NCBI GenBank assembly: GCA_963842065.1
Contig: CAWJEW010000003.1
Coordinates: 124,001-188,000, forward strand
Direction of reading: 5' to 3'
Origin: CAITWD01 sp963842065
GTDB lineage: Bacteria; Actinomycetota; Thermoleophilia; Miltoncostaeales; Miltoncostaeaceae
Length of the DNA: 64,000 nucleotides
Positions 42,714 through 50,571 of this stretch are shown piece by piece (the first letter of the stretch is position 1; every line of letters starts with the position of its first letter). Below the pieces are notes generated by a model. It did no database searches. It had not been told where the DNA came from and worked only from the letters and a program-made list of their open reading frames with translations. The position numbers were made by a program, and so were the translations under genes.

Positions 42714-43559
42714 CTAGTGGGGAGCGCGCAGCGCTGGGCTCTGCGGCGATGTGCTGCGAGCCGCGAGTTTGGCGAACCTGGGCCGCATGTGCGGCCAGGC
42801 CATCATCCACAGCTGCACCAAGACGAAGCCCGCGGCCATCACCACCGCGCCGACGAGGCTGTCGGTGACGTAGTGGTTCGCCGTTCCGGTGATCGTGATG
42901 AACACCAGCGTGGGATAGGCCAGCGCGAGCAGGCGCAACGCCCAGTTGTTGACCAGGATCACGGCGACGACGCCGATCATGAACGCATAGCCGAAGTGCA
43001 TCGACGGGATCGCCGCGTCCGCATTGAACCACTTGGAGAACACGCCGGCGTGCAGGTTGATCTTCGAGACGCCGGCCAGGGTGTCGACGAAGCCCATGTC
43101 GGTCATCAGGCGCGGCGGCGCGACCGGGAACACGATGTAGATGATCAGCGCGATGCCGTTCGCCGCCAGGAACGCATTGCGGACGTAGGGATACAGCGCG
43201 CGCCGGGAACGGTAGAGCCAGATGAAAAACAGCGGCGTGACGATCCAATGGGCCAACAAGTAGAAGTCATTCAGGGCCTTGGTGATATCCAGGTGGTTCA
43301 GCAGGACCTGCTGGATCGAGAGCTCGACGAACAGCCCCGAGCTCTTTTCCCAGTTGATGATCCCCGTCGCGTTCGTGACCGCCAGGGACGCGTTGCCGAT
43401 CACCAGCGCCCGGCTGCCTTCGTAGGCCAGAAGGGCGATCAAGAAGATCAGCCACTCGCGCAGCCAGGGCCGGCGACGCAGGGTCGCGCGGATGCCGCCG
43501 GAAGGACGCAGTTCGGGCGGGGATGCCGCAGTAATTGACGTCGTGGACTCGGTCGACAC
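42714..43559 (-). CDS. PAP2/AUR1-like membrane phosphatase
   Basis: 281 aa from GTG 43559, with about six membrane helices. The PAP2 catalytic motifs are AIPSMHFGYAF (Ser-x-His) and GTANHYVTDSLVG (His-x3-Asp); the first motif's Lys/Arg-rich part is weaker. The AUR1-type layout (a histidine in the loop preceding a helix, then NHYVTD) is shared with inositol phosphorylceramide synthase and with lipid phosphate phosphatases. In a genome with an inositol-lipid operon 10 kb away, head-group transfer or lipid dephosphorylation are both possible. Confidence 0.8.
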   Translation of the reverse strand: MSTESTTSITAASPPELRPSGGIRATLRRRPWLREWLIFLIALLAYEGSRALVIGNASLAVTNATGIINWEKSSGLFVELSIQQVLLNHLDITKALNDFYLLAHWIVTPLFFIWLYRSRRALYPYVRNAFLAANGIALIIYIVFPVAPPRLMTDMGFVDTLAGVSKINLHAGVFSKWFNADAAIPSMHFGYAFMIGVVAVILVNNWALRLLALAYPTLVFITITGTANHYVTDSLVGAVVMAAGFVLVQLWMMAWPHMRPRFAKLAARSTSPQSPALRAPH

Positions 43560-43712
43560 GCGCAGTCAATCCTCGGGGAAGAACATTCAGTCAACGCTAC
43601 TACTAACTGCATCCATGCAGCAACCGCGGCAACCGGACCGTGATGAGCGGCCATGGCACCCGGTGCCTAGAACCTTGACGGGTGGATCGGCTAGCATCGC
43701 GGGGCGGTTTGG

Positions 43713-43786
43713 CGGGGTGTGGCGCAGCTTGGTAGCGCGCTCCGTTCGGGACGGAGAGGTCCCCGGTTCAAATCCGGGCACCCCGA
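43713..43786 (+). tRNA. trnP: tRNA-Pro (CGG anticodon)
   Basis: A full 74-nt cloverleaf: acceptor CGGGGTG (43713-43719) pairs with CACCCCG (43779-43785), discriminator A43786; D arm GCGC/GCGC; anticodon stem CTCCG/CGGAG with loop TTCGGGA, anticodon CGG at 43747-43749; T arm CCCGG/CCGGG with TTCAAAT. No encoded CCA. Confidence 0.95.
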
Positions 43787-43813
43787 TTGCGGTCGCCTGC
43801 GGCGGCACGCCAG

Positions 43814-43858
43814 AACACCACAGGGCCCGCCGACACCGCCGGCGGGCCCTGTGGTGTT
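43814..43858. terminator. 19-bp perfect hairpin, shared terminator
   Basis: AACACCACAGGGCCCGCCG (43814-43832), seven-nt loop, then its exact complement (43840-43858). It lies after tRNA-Pro on the plus strand and ends over the stop codon of the Nfu gene on the minus strand, so it can terminate both. On the minus strand it follows the TAA directly. It has only short T stretches. Confidence 0.75.
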
Positions 43859-44090
43859 AGACCGTGATGACGCCCTCGACCTCGGGAATCTGGCGTCGCA
43901 GCTCGGCCTCGATCCCAAGCGTGAGCGTGGCCGTCGACATCGGGCATCCGCCGCAGGCCCCGTGCATTTCCAGGTGGACGAACCCTTCTTGGTCGAACTC
44001 CACCAGCTCGACGTCACCACCGTCGGCGTGCAGTGCGGGCCGGATGGTGTCGAGGACATCCTCGATCTGCGCGAGAATCTGCGACGACAT
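43857..44090 (-). CDS. NifU-like (Nfu) Fe-S scaffold protein
   Basis: 77 aa from ATG 44090 with AGGGAAG upstream. It is a single C-terminal NifU domain: MSSQILAQIEDVLDTIRPALHADGGD and the cluster-binding CGGCPMS (CxxC). Nfu proteins receive and deliver Fe-S clusters; this window contains several Fe-S client proteins. A longer upstream frame to 44243 is an artefact of GC-rich sequence. Divergent from the amidase gene with about 29 nt between starts. Confidence 0.9.
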   Translation of the reverse strand: MSSQILAQIEDVLDTIRPALHADGGDVELVEFDQEGFVHLEMHGACGGCPMSTATLTLGIEAELRRQIPEVEGVITV

Positions 44091-44119
44091 GGACTTCCCT
44101 TCCCTTGTGGCTGAGCATC

Positions 44120-44965
44120 GTGGATCGTAGCGCCGCGCGGGTCCTTCGTGCCGCGGTGCTGCAGATGACCAGCGGCGACGAGGTGTCGGCCAACCACCGC
44201 ACCGCCGATCGTCTGGTGCGCGAGGCCGTCGGCGACGGGGCACAGCTGGTCGTGCTGCCGGAGACCTGGAACGTGATGGGCGGGCCCGGCCGGATTCTGG
44301 CCGGGGCCGAGGATCTCGAGGGTCCGTCGCTGGTCCTGGCGCGGCGGTGGGCGCGCGAGCTCGGCATCACCGTGGTGGCCGGTAGCATCGTCGAGCGGGT
44401 GCCGGACAGCGATCGCGTCCGCAACATGAGCGCCGTGATCGGCCCGGACGGCGGGATCGCCGGCATCTATCGCAAACTGCACCTATTCGACGTCGATGTG
44501 GCCGGGCGCAGCTATCGCGAATCGGACACCACCGTCCCGGGGGACGAGGTCTGCGTGGCCTCGGCCGGGCCGCTGCGGCTCGGGATGTCGGTGTGCTACG
44601 ACTTGCGCTTTCCGGAGCTCTACCGGCGCCTGGTCGGACTCGGGGCCACGGCGTTCGCCGTTCCGTCGGCATTCACGGCGCGTACAGGGCGCGATCATTG
44701 GGAGGTGCTCCTGCGGGCGCGCGCGATCGAGGATCAGGTCTTCGTGTTGGCCGCCGACCAGACCGGCGTCCACCCGGACGGCAGCGAGTCATACGGGCAC
44801 AGCATGATCGTCGGGCCGTGGGGGGACGTGCTCGCTGAGATCCCCGAGGGCGAAGGGATCGCGGTGGCCGATCTCGATCTGGGCGAGCTCGAGCGGGTTC
44901 GCGCGACGCTTCCCGCCTTGGCGCATCGTCGCGCGGCGATCTTTGAGGACCAACCGCCGGACTGA
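44120..44965 (+). CDS. Carbon-nitrogen hydrolase (nitrilase/omega-amidase family)
   Basis: 281 aa from GTG 44120; TTG 44105 is an in-frame alternative. The catalytic triad is clear: E48 (LPETWN), K119 (YRKLHLFD) and C159 (SVCYDLRFPE). The RFPELYRRL motif after the Cys resembles Nit1/Nit2 and omega-amidases, which hydrolyse deaminated glutathione or alpha-ketoglutaramate. The substrate is inferred only from this resemblance. No strong Shine-Dalgarno is seen. Confidence 0.85.
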   Translation: MDRSAARVLRAAVLQMTSGDEVSANHRTADRLVREAVGDGAQLVVLPETWNVMGGPGRILAGAEDLEGPSLVLARRWARELGITVVAGSIVERVPDSDRVRNMSAVIGPDGGIAGIYRKLHLFDVDVAGRSYRESDTTVPGDEVCVASAGPLRLGMSVCYDLRFPELYRRLVGLGATAFAVPSAFTARTGRDHWEVLLRARAIEDQVFVLAADQTGVHPDGSESYGHSMIVGPWGDVLAEIPEGEGIAVADLDLGELERVRATLPALAHRRAAIFEDQPPD

Positions 44966-44998
44966 TATGCCTGGGACCGGATGTGCGCCCCGGCGGCG

Positions 44999-45160
44999 CT
45001 AGTACGGGCGGCGCCTCCAGATGCGTGGGGTCACATGGCGTGCGGCGAGCATGCAGGCGATGCGGCGCTGTGCGATGGTCGCGGCCTGGAGGCCGGGGCG
45101 GCCGCGGTGCCTTCTGGGGCGGCGGGTGACGTACTTGATGCGACGAGCGCGGGCGTTCAC
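44999..45160 (-). CDS. Small highly basic protein, 53 aa
   Basis: GTG 45160 is preceded by GGAGGT nine nt upstream. The product (VNARARRIKYVTRRPRRHRG...) has about one Arg in four residues, one Cys, and ends IWRRRPY. Third positions are GC-rich, mostly C, as in coding DNA. A longer frame from ATG 45235 exists. Such peptides may bind nucleic acid, but no family is recognised. It lies between the amidase and ackA, on the ackA strand side. Confidence 0.45.
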   Translation of the reverse strand: MNARARRIKYVTRRPRRHRGRPGLQAATIAQRRIACMLAARHVTPRIWRRRPY

Positions 45161-45241
45161 GAGCGCGGTACCTCCGTCGTGGGCGTTTAATGTCGGTGCG
45201 TGGGTCGGGAAGGGGTGTGCGGTGCCGGAGCGCATCGCCGC

Positions 45242-46261
45242 TCACGCGCGCCCGTCATCGAGGAGCCGCCGTGCCGCGCGGGCCGCGACGAGCTCTTCAC
45301 GGGTGTGGATGACGTGGACCGCGACCGCCGTGCCGGCTGCGTCGATGCGGGTATCGGGCCTGGCGCTCCGGTTGCGCGCGACATCGAGCGCGACCCCCAG
45401 GAAGCCCAGACGCTCGCAGACGCGTTCCCGGACCGTGGCCGATCCCTCGCCGATCCCGGCGGTGAAGACCAGGCCATCGAGGCCGCCCAGCGCGGTGGTC
45501 ATGGCCGCGATCGCCGCCGCGAGGCGGTGGACGAAGACCGCCAGCGCCAGCCCGTCCTGCGCCTCGATCTCGCGCATGTCGGCCGACCCGCCCAGCCCCA
45601 CGAGCCCCGAGCGAAAATTCAAGTCGTGCTCGACCTCGTCGAGCGCGAGCCCGGCCGAACGTACGGCGAAAATGATTGCCTGCGGGTCGACCGCGCCGGA
45701 GCGCGTGACCATGGGAATGCCATCGAGCGGGCTGAAGCCCATCGACGTGTCGACCGAGCGCCCGTCGGCCACCGCGGTCACCGAGCACCCGCCACCCAGA
45801 TGGCAGACGACCAGGCGCGGCACCGGCACGCGCTCGGCGCACCACTGGACCGAGAGCCCGTGGAAGCCGAAGCGGCGCACGCCCCACTCGGTTCGCCAGC
45901 GCTCCGGCAGGGCATAGGTGCAGGCCGCCGCGGGCATCGTGGCGTGAAAGCCGGTGTCGAACACCGCGACCTCCGGAACTCGCGGGACGAGCCGGTGGGT
46001 CTGCTCCAGCGCCTGCAGGGCCGGGGCGTTGTGGATCGGGTCGACCGCCTCGAGGGCGAAGATGGCGTCCCGGACCCGGCCGTCGATCATGACGGGGTCG
46101 CGGAACTGCGCGCCGCCGTGGACGACCCGGTGCACGATGGCCGCCACCGGGTCACCGCGGAGCTCCTCCAACGCGGCGATTGGGGTGGTGGTGTCGTCGT
46201 CGGCGACGCGGTGGAGCTTGAGCGATGTCGAGCCCGCGTTGACGACGAGCACCGTGCGCAT
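45242..46261 (-). CDS. ackA: Acetate kinase
   Basis: Transfers phosphate between acetyl-phosphate and ADP. 339 aa from ATG 46261. NAGSTSLKL (phosphate-binding N-terminus), HRVVHGG, DTGFHATMP, RRFGFHG, HLGGGCSV and FTAGIGEGSATVRERVC signatures are present. It is about 60 aa shorter than typical AckA, mainly in the segment after strand 1 and in loops. The ATG overlaps the stop of the phosphoketolase gene, so the pair forms one operon making acetate and ATP from sugar phosphates. Confidence 0.93.
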   Translation of the reverse strand: MRTVLVVNAGSTSLKLHRVADDDTTTPIAALEELRGDPVAAIVHRVVHGGAQFRDPVMIDGRVRDAIFALEAVDPIHNAPALQALEQTHRLVPRVPEVAVFDTGFHATMPAAACTYALPERWRTEWGVRRFGFHGLSVQWCAERVPVPRLVVCHLGGGCSVTAVADGRSVDTSMGFSPLDGIPMVTRSGAVDPQAIIFAVRSAGLALDEVEHDLNFRSGLVGLGGSADMREIEAQDGLALAVFVHRLAAAIAAMTTALGGLDGLVFTAGIGEGSATVRERVCERLGFLGVALDVARNRSARPDTRIDAAGTAVAVHVIHTREELVAARAARRLLDDGRA

Positions 46262-48612
46262 CAGGTGTTTGTCCAGGTCCAGTTGCTGATCACCGGATCA
46301 TCTTCGCCGTGATCGCGGGTGTAGCTGCGCGCCCGCAGGCGCGCATCGACCATGTCCTGCCGCAGCCGTGCATGCTCGCCGGGCGGCCCCGGGAGTCGGT
46401 CGAGCACGTCGATTACCAGGTGGAAGCGGTCGAGGTCGTTGAGCATCACCACGTCGAACGGCGTCGTGGTGGTGCCCTCTTCCTTGTAGCCGCGCACGTG
46501 GAAGTTGTCGTGGTTGGCGCGCCGGTAGGTCAGGCGGTGGATCAGCCACGGGTAGCCGTGGTAGGCGAAGATGACCGGGCGGTCCGTCGTGAACAGCGCG
46601 TCGAACTCCGCGTCGGCGAGGCCGTGGGGGTGCTCGGTCTCCGGCTGGAGCCGCATCAGGTCGACCACGTTGACCACGCGCACCCGCAGCTCGGGCATCC
46701 GCGCGCGCAGGATGGCCGTCGCCGCGACCGTCTCGAGCGTCGGCACGTCGCCGGCGCAGGCGAGCACGACGTCAGGCTCCCCGGAGTCGTCGTTGGAGGC
46801 CCAGCCCCACGCGCCGATCCCGCGCGTGCAGTGCAGCACGGCCTCGTCCATGGGCAGATAGTCCAGTTGCGGCTGCTTGCCGGCGACGATGACGTTGACG
46901 TAGTTGCGGCTGCGCAGGCAGTGGTCGGCGACCGAGAGCAGGCAGTTGGCGTCTGGCGGCAGGTAGACGCGGATGATCTCGGCCTTCTTGTTGACAACAT
47001 GGTCGATGAATCCCGGATCCTGGTGCGAGAAGCCGTTGTGGTCTTGCCGCCACACATGGGAGCTCAAGAGGTAGGTCAGCGACGCGATCGGGCGCCGCCA
47101 GGGGACCTGGCGCGAGACCTTGAGCCACTTGGCGTGCTGGTTGAACATCGCGTCGACGATGTGGATGAACGCCTCGTAGCAGTTGAACAGCCCGTGCCGG
47201 CCGGTGAGCAGATAGCCCTCGAGCCAGCCTTGGCACAGGTGCTCGGAGAGCACTTCCATCACCCGCCCGGAGCGCGCGAGGTGCTCGTCGGTCGGCAGCA
47301 GGGCGGCTTCCCAGACGCGGTCGGTCACCGCGAAGACGTCGTCAAGACGGTTGGAGGCGGTCTCGTCGGGTCCGAACAGCCGGAAGGTGTCGGGGTTGCC
47401 GGCGATGACGTCGCGCAGGAAGGTGCCGAGCACCCGCGTGGCCTCGCTGGTCGCCTCGCCCGGTGCCGGCACCGGGACGGCGTAGTCCCGGAAGTCCGGC
47501 AGCGAGAGCTCCCGCAATAGCTCGCCGCCGTTGGCGTGCGGGTTCGCGCTCATGCGCCGCCCCGCGCGCGGCGCGATCTGCACAAGTTCGGCGTTCGGAG
47601 CGCCGTCGCGGTCGAAGAGCTCGTCGGGCCGGTACGAGCGCAGCCAGGCCGCAAGGATCGCCAGATGCTCAGGGTTGTCGCGAACGCCGGTCACCGGCAC
47701 CTGGTGGGAGCGCCAAGTCCCTTCGACCGGCAGGCCGTCGACCTCCTTCGGACACGTCCAGCCCTTGGGCGTGCGCAGCACGATCATCGGCCAGCGGACC
47801 TCCGCACCGGCGCGGCCGCCACGCGCGGTGCGCTGGATGTCAGTGATCTCGTCGATGGCCGTATCGAGTGCGGCCGCCAGGTCGCGGTGCACCTGTGCGG
47901 GCTGATCCCCCGCGACGACGAGCGGGCGCCACCCGTAGCCGGCAAACAGCGCCTCGAGCTCGTCTTCGGAAATGCGCGCCAGGACGGTCGGGTTGGCGAT
48001 CTTGTACCCGTTCAGGTGCAGGATCGGCAGCACGGCGCCGTCGGCCGCCGGGTTCAGAAAGCGCGTCGAGTGCCAGCTGGCCGCCAGCGGGCCGGTCTCG
48101 GCTTCGCCGTCGCCGACGACGCAAGCCACGACCAGGTCGGGGTTATCGAACGCTGCGCCGAAGGCGTGGGCGAGCGAGTACCCGAGCTCGCCGCCTTCGT
48201 GGATCGAGCCCGGCGTCTCGGGCGCCGCGTGGCTCGGGATGCCGCCCGGAAACGAGAACTGGCGAAACAGCTCGCGCATGCCGTCCGCGTCGCGGGCGAT
48301 ATGGGCGTAGCGCTCCGAGTACGTGCCCTCGAGATAGGCGTTTGCGACCAGACCGGGCGCGCCGTGGCCGGGACCGGCGATGAGGATCGCGTCGAGCTCG
48401 CGGGCACGGATCAGCCGGTTCAGATGCGCATAGACCAGGTTCAGGCCGGGCGTGGTGCCGAAGTGGCCCAGCAGGCGTGGCTTGACGTGCTCCCGGGCCA
48501 GCGGCTCACGCAGGAGCGGGTTGTCCAGCAGGTAGATCTGTCCAACCGACAGATAGTTCGCGGCCCGCCAGTAGGCGTCGATCAGCTCGAGCTCGTGATC
48601 GGTGATCGCCAT
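46261..48612 (-). CDS. xfp: Xylulose-5-phosphate/fructose-6-phosphate phosphoketolase
   Basis: Thiamine-diphosphate enzyme cleaving xylulose 5-P (or fructose 6-P) with phosphate into acetyl-phosphate and glyceraldehyde 3-P (or erythrose 4-P). 783 aa, normal size. GPGHGAPGLVANAYLEGTY, the SIHEGGELGYSL segment, the ThDP motif GDGEAETGPLAASWHS and ILHLNGYKI are all present; the C-terminal domain follows (HVRGYKEEGTTTTPFD). Upstream of the directly overlapping ackA. Specificity for F6P versus X5P cannot be read by eye. Confidence 0.96.
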   Translation of the reverse strand: MAITDHELELIDAYWRAANYLSVGQIYLLDNPLLREPLAREHVKPRLLGHFGTTPGLNLVYAHLNRLIRARELDAILIAGPGHGAPGLVANAYLEGTYSERYAHIARDADGMRELFRQFSFPGGIPSHAAPETPGSIHEGGELGYSLAHAFGAAFDNPDLVVACVVGDGEAETGPLAASWHSTRFLNPAADGAVLPILHLNGYKIANPTVLARISEDELEALFAGYGWRPLVVAGDQPAQVHRDLAAALDTAIDEITDIQRTARGGRAGAEVRWPMIVLRTPKGWTCPKEVDGLPVEGTWRSHQVPVTGVRDNPEHLAILAAWLRSYRPDELFDRDGAPNAELVQIAPRAGRRMSANPHANGGELLRELSLPDFRDYAVPVPAPGEATSEATRVLGTFLRDVIAGNPDTFRLFGPDETASNRLDDVFAVTDRVWEAALLPTDEHLARSGRVMEVLSEHLCQGWLEGYLLTGRHGLFNCYEAFIHIVDAMFNQHAKWLKVSRQVPWRRPIASLTYLLSSHVWRQDHNGFSHQDPGFIDHVVNKKAEIIRVYLPPDANCLLSVADHCLRSRNYVNVIVAGKQPQLDYLPMDEAVLHCTRGIGAWGWASNDDSGEPDVVLACAGDVPTLETVAATAILRARMPELRVRVVNVVDLMRLQPETEHPHGLADAEFDALFTTDRPVIFAYHGYPWLIHRLTYRRANHDNFHVRGYKEEGTTTTPFDVVMLNDLDRFHLVIDVLDRLPGPPGEHARLRQDMVDARLRARSYTRDHGEDDPVISNWTWTNT

Positions 48613-48665
48613 CCCTGTCTACGCTGACACATCGTGCGGTCACCACGGCCCGGGGCAGCGAAACA

Positions 48666-49289
48666 TCACGGTAACGACGTGCTGCGTCGTTGGCGCGCAC
48701 GGCGTGCGTCCGCGCGAGGGGTGGGCGGAGGGGCGCTCGCGTAGCGGATCGCGACGACGACGTCGTCATAGCAGCGCGTGGAGATCAGATGCAGCCGCCG
48801 CCGCGTGACACCGCCGAACAAGGGCGTCCCGCCTCCGAGGATCACCGGGTGCACAAACAGCTGATACTCATCGACCAGTCCGAGACCCATCAGCGTGGTG
48901 GCGAACGTCGGACCGCCGAAGGCAACGACGCCGCGCCGGCTGTCTGCGACCAGATCCCGGATGGCGGTCGCCACGTCACCGCGGACCACGGTCGTGTTCC
49001 ACGGGGCCTCGGCAAGCGTCTGGGAGAAGACGAACTTGGGCATCGGCAGCCAGATGCGCGCGAAGTCGACGGCCTCCGGCGGTGCGCCGGCGCTGGCGTC
49101 GACCGCGGGCCAGACGGCGGCCATCATCTCGTAGATGTGCCGGCCGTAGACGAACGCGTCCGCATGGCGCAGCTCGTCGATGAAGCGTCGCTGCAGCTTG
49201 GGCCCGACGACCGGCCAATCGAAGGCGTGATCCGGTCCCTCGGCGTACCCGTCGAGCGACATCTGCATCCAGAGCGTGAGCTTGGGCAT
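48666..49289 (-). CDS. Dihydrofolate reductase/RibD C-terminal-like reductase
   Basis: 207 aa from ATG 49289 (MPKLTLWMQMSLDGYAEGPDHAFDW). The fold is the RibD_C/DHFR-like NADPH-binding domain: SLDGYAEG at the start, GRHIYEMM, VFSQTL, and GGPTFATTLMGLGLVDEYQLFVHPVILGGGTPLFGG. Such proteins of actinobacteria are usually of unknown substrate; it is not a classical FolA. It begins upstream of a 24-bp palindrome. The upstream frame to 49478 is not supported. Confidence 0.85.
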   Translation of the reverse strand: MPKLTLWMQMSLDGYAEGPDHAFDWPVVGPKLQRRFIDELRHADAFVYGRHIYEMMAAVWPAVDASAGAPPEAVDFARIWLPMPKFVFSQTLAEAPWNTTVVRGDVATAIRDLVADSRRGVVAFGGPTFATTLMGLGLVDEYQLFVHPVILGGGTPLFGGVTRRRLHLISTRCYDDVVVAIRYASAPPPTPRADARRARQRRSTSLP

Positions 49290-49318
49290 CGGGGCGCGGT
49301 CCTGGGCGCGTGCGCCGA

Positions 49319-49342
49319 GCGGCCGCCAACGTTGGCGGCCGC
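49319..49342. repeat. Perfect 24-bp palindrome
   Basis: GCGGCCGCCAACGTTGGCGGCCGC is exactly self-complementary, 30 nt before the start of the reductase gene and 54 nt after the nagA stop (both on the minus strand). With no loop-forming centre and no T run it looks more like a dimeric-repressor operator or a promoter-proximal element than a terminator. Confidence 0.5.
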
Positions 49343-49395
49343 CAAACCCGAGTATAGGACGGCTGCGCCCGGCTGCCGACCGCGCTGGCCACGGG

Positions 49396-50547
49396 CTACG
49401 ACAAATCGATCCCAACGCGCGGATCCTGCCAGACGACCGCGCCGCCGATGAGCGTCGCGCGCGGGCGCAGCTCGTCATCCAGGAGGACCAGGTCTGCCGG
49501 GCTCCCGGGCAGGAGCGGGTCCCGCGCGCCCAGCAGGCGACGCGGCGCCGTGACGGCGGTCGCGACGGCGGCCGCGCGGCTGCGCCCGGCGCCGCGGAGC
49601 GTCGCAGGGCCGTCGGCGAGCGAACGCGCGCTGCCGGCCAGATTGCCGGTCCGGTCGCGCACCACCTGGCCGTCGCTGGTGATCCGGCGCCCGGCCAGCA
49701 TGTAGGTGCCCGCGGGGGCGCCTGCGGCGGCGACCGCGTCGCTGACGCTGATCAGGCGCCGGCCAGCGGCCCGGGCCAGCGCGGCAAGGGTCGGTGAGGC
49801 GACGTGCACCCCGTCGGCGATGACCGCAATGTGCGTGCCCGCTGCGGCGAGGAACGCCCCGACCGGTCCGGGCTCGCGCGCCGTGAGGCCGGGCATTGCG
49901 TTAAAGGCGTGCACGAGCAGGCGCGCCCCCAGGCCGATCGCCCGTGCGCAGGTCGCGGCGTCCGCCTCGGTGTGGCCGATCGCGGCGATGATTCCGGCCC
50001 GGTGCAGGGCGGCGATGGCATCGAGCGCGCCCTCGAGCTCGGGGGCGAGCGTCACGATGCGCGGGCTGAACGCGTCGAGGAGCCGTGCGAGCGCCGCCGG
50101 CGTCGGCAGCGCGAGCGCCCCGGACGGGTGCGCGCCGGGGCGTGAGGGGGACAGGAACGGGCCCTCGAGGTGGACGCCGAGGGTGCGGGCGCCGCAACCG
50201 GTCCAGCGCGTCGCGGCGAGCGCGGCACTCGCGCGCCGGTATCCCGCCGGGGTGCGGGTGATGAGCGTCGGGCAGAACCCGGTGACCCCGTGGGCCGGGA
50301 GCGCGGCCGCCACGCGCGCGATCTGGGCGGGGTCGTCGGCGACCTCGGCACCCGCGAAGCCGTTGACCTGCAGGTCCCAGAACCCGGGTGCGACGATCCA
50401 CCCGTCCGGCAGCCGCAGGCGCCGTGCACCGCGCCCGGCGCTCGCGGCGATCGCACCGTCGCCGATGCGCAGGACGGCGTCGGTGATGCGCCAGCCGTTC
50501 AGGACCGGCCCGGTGATGCTCCAGCGTGCAGTCGACGTCGGCGCCAT
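49396..50547 (-). CDS. nagA: N-acetylglucosamine-6-phosphate deacetylase
   Basis: Removes acetate from GlcNAc-6-phosphate in amino-sugar and cell-wall recycling. 383 aa from ATG 50547 (MAPTSTARWSITG); ATG 50562 and a further upstream start are in frame. The amidohydrolase motifs appear: APGFWDLQVNGFAG, HLEGPFLS (metal Glu), AIGHTEAD and LVHAFNAM (His ligands), and the catalytic Asp in SVSDAVAAAG. The usual ILTPDGxxxxG-type N-terminal motif is weak. Divergent from the methyltransferase gene, 24 nt apart. Confidence 0.9.
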   Translation of the reverse strand: MAPTSTARWSITGPVLNGWRITDAVLRIGDGAIAASAGRGARRLRLPDGWIVAPGFWDLQVNGFAGAEVADDPAQIARVAAALPAHGVTGFCPTLITRTPAGYRRASAALAATRWTGCGARTLGVHLEGPFLSPSRPGAHPSGALALPTPAALARLLDAFSPRIVTLAPELEGALDAIAALHRAGIIAAIGHTEADAATCARAIGLGARLLVHAFNAMPGLTAREPGPVGAFLAAAGTHIAVIADGVHVASPTLAALARAAGRRLISVSDAVAAAGAPAGTYMLAGRRITSDGQVVRDRTGNLAGSARSLADGPATLRGAGRSRAAAVATAVTAPRRLLGARDPLLPGSPADLVLLDDELRPRATLIGGAVVWQDPRVGIDLS

Positions 50548-50556
50548 GGGGATCGC

Positions 50557-50562
50557 TATCAT
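50557..50562 (+). promoter_or_regulatory. Candidate leaderless -10 box before the RNA methyltransferase
   Basis: TATCAT ends 9 nt before GTG 50572 and no Shine-Dalgarno intervenes. It lies in the short divergent gap with nagA. Spacing is 2 nt longer than in the other leaderless candidates of the window. Confidence 0.35.
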
Positions 50563-50571
50563 CGACCCCCC

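Noticed and set aside
43675..43697. TTGACG and TAGCAT as a promoter for tRNA-Pro
   Set aside because: The spacer is only 11 nt; too short for a sigma-70 promoter, though TAGCAT alone might act.
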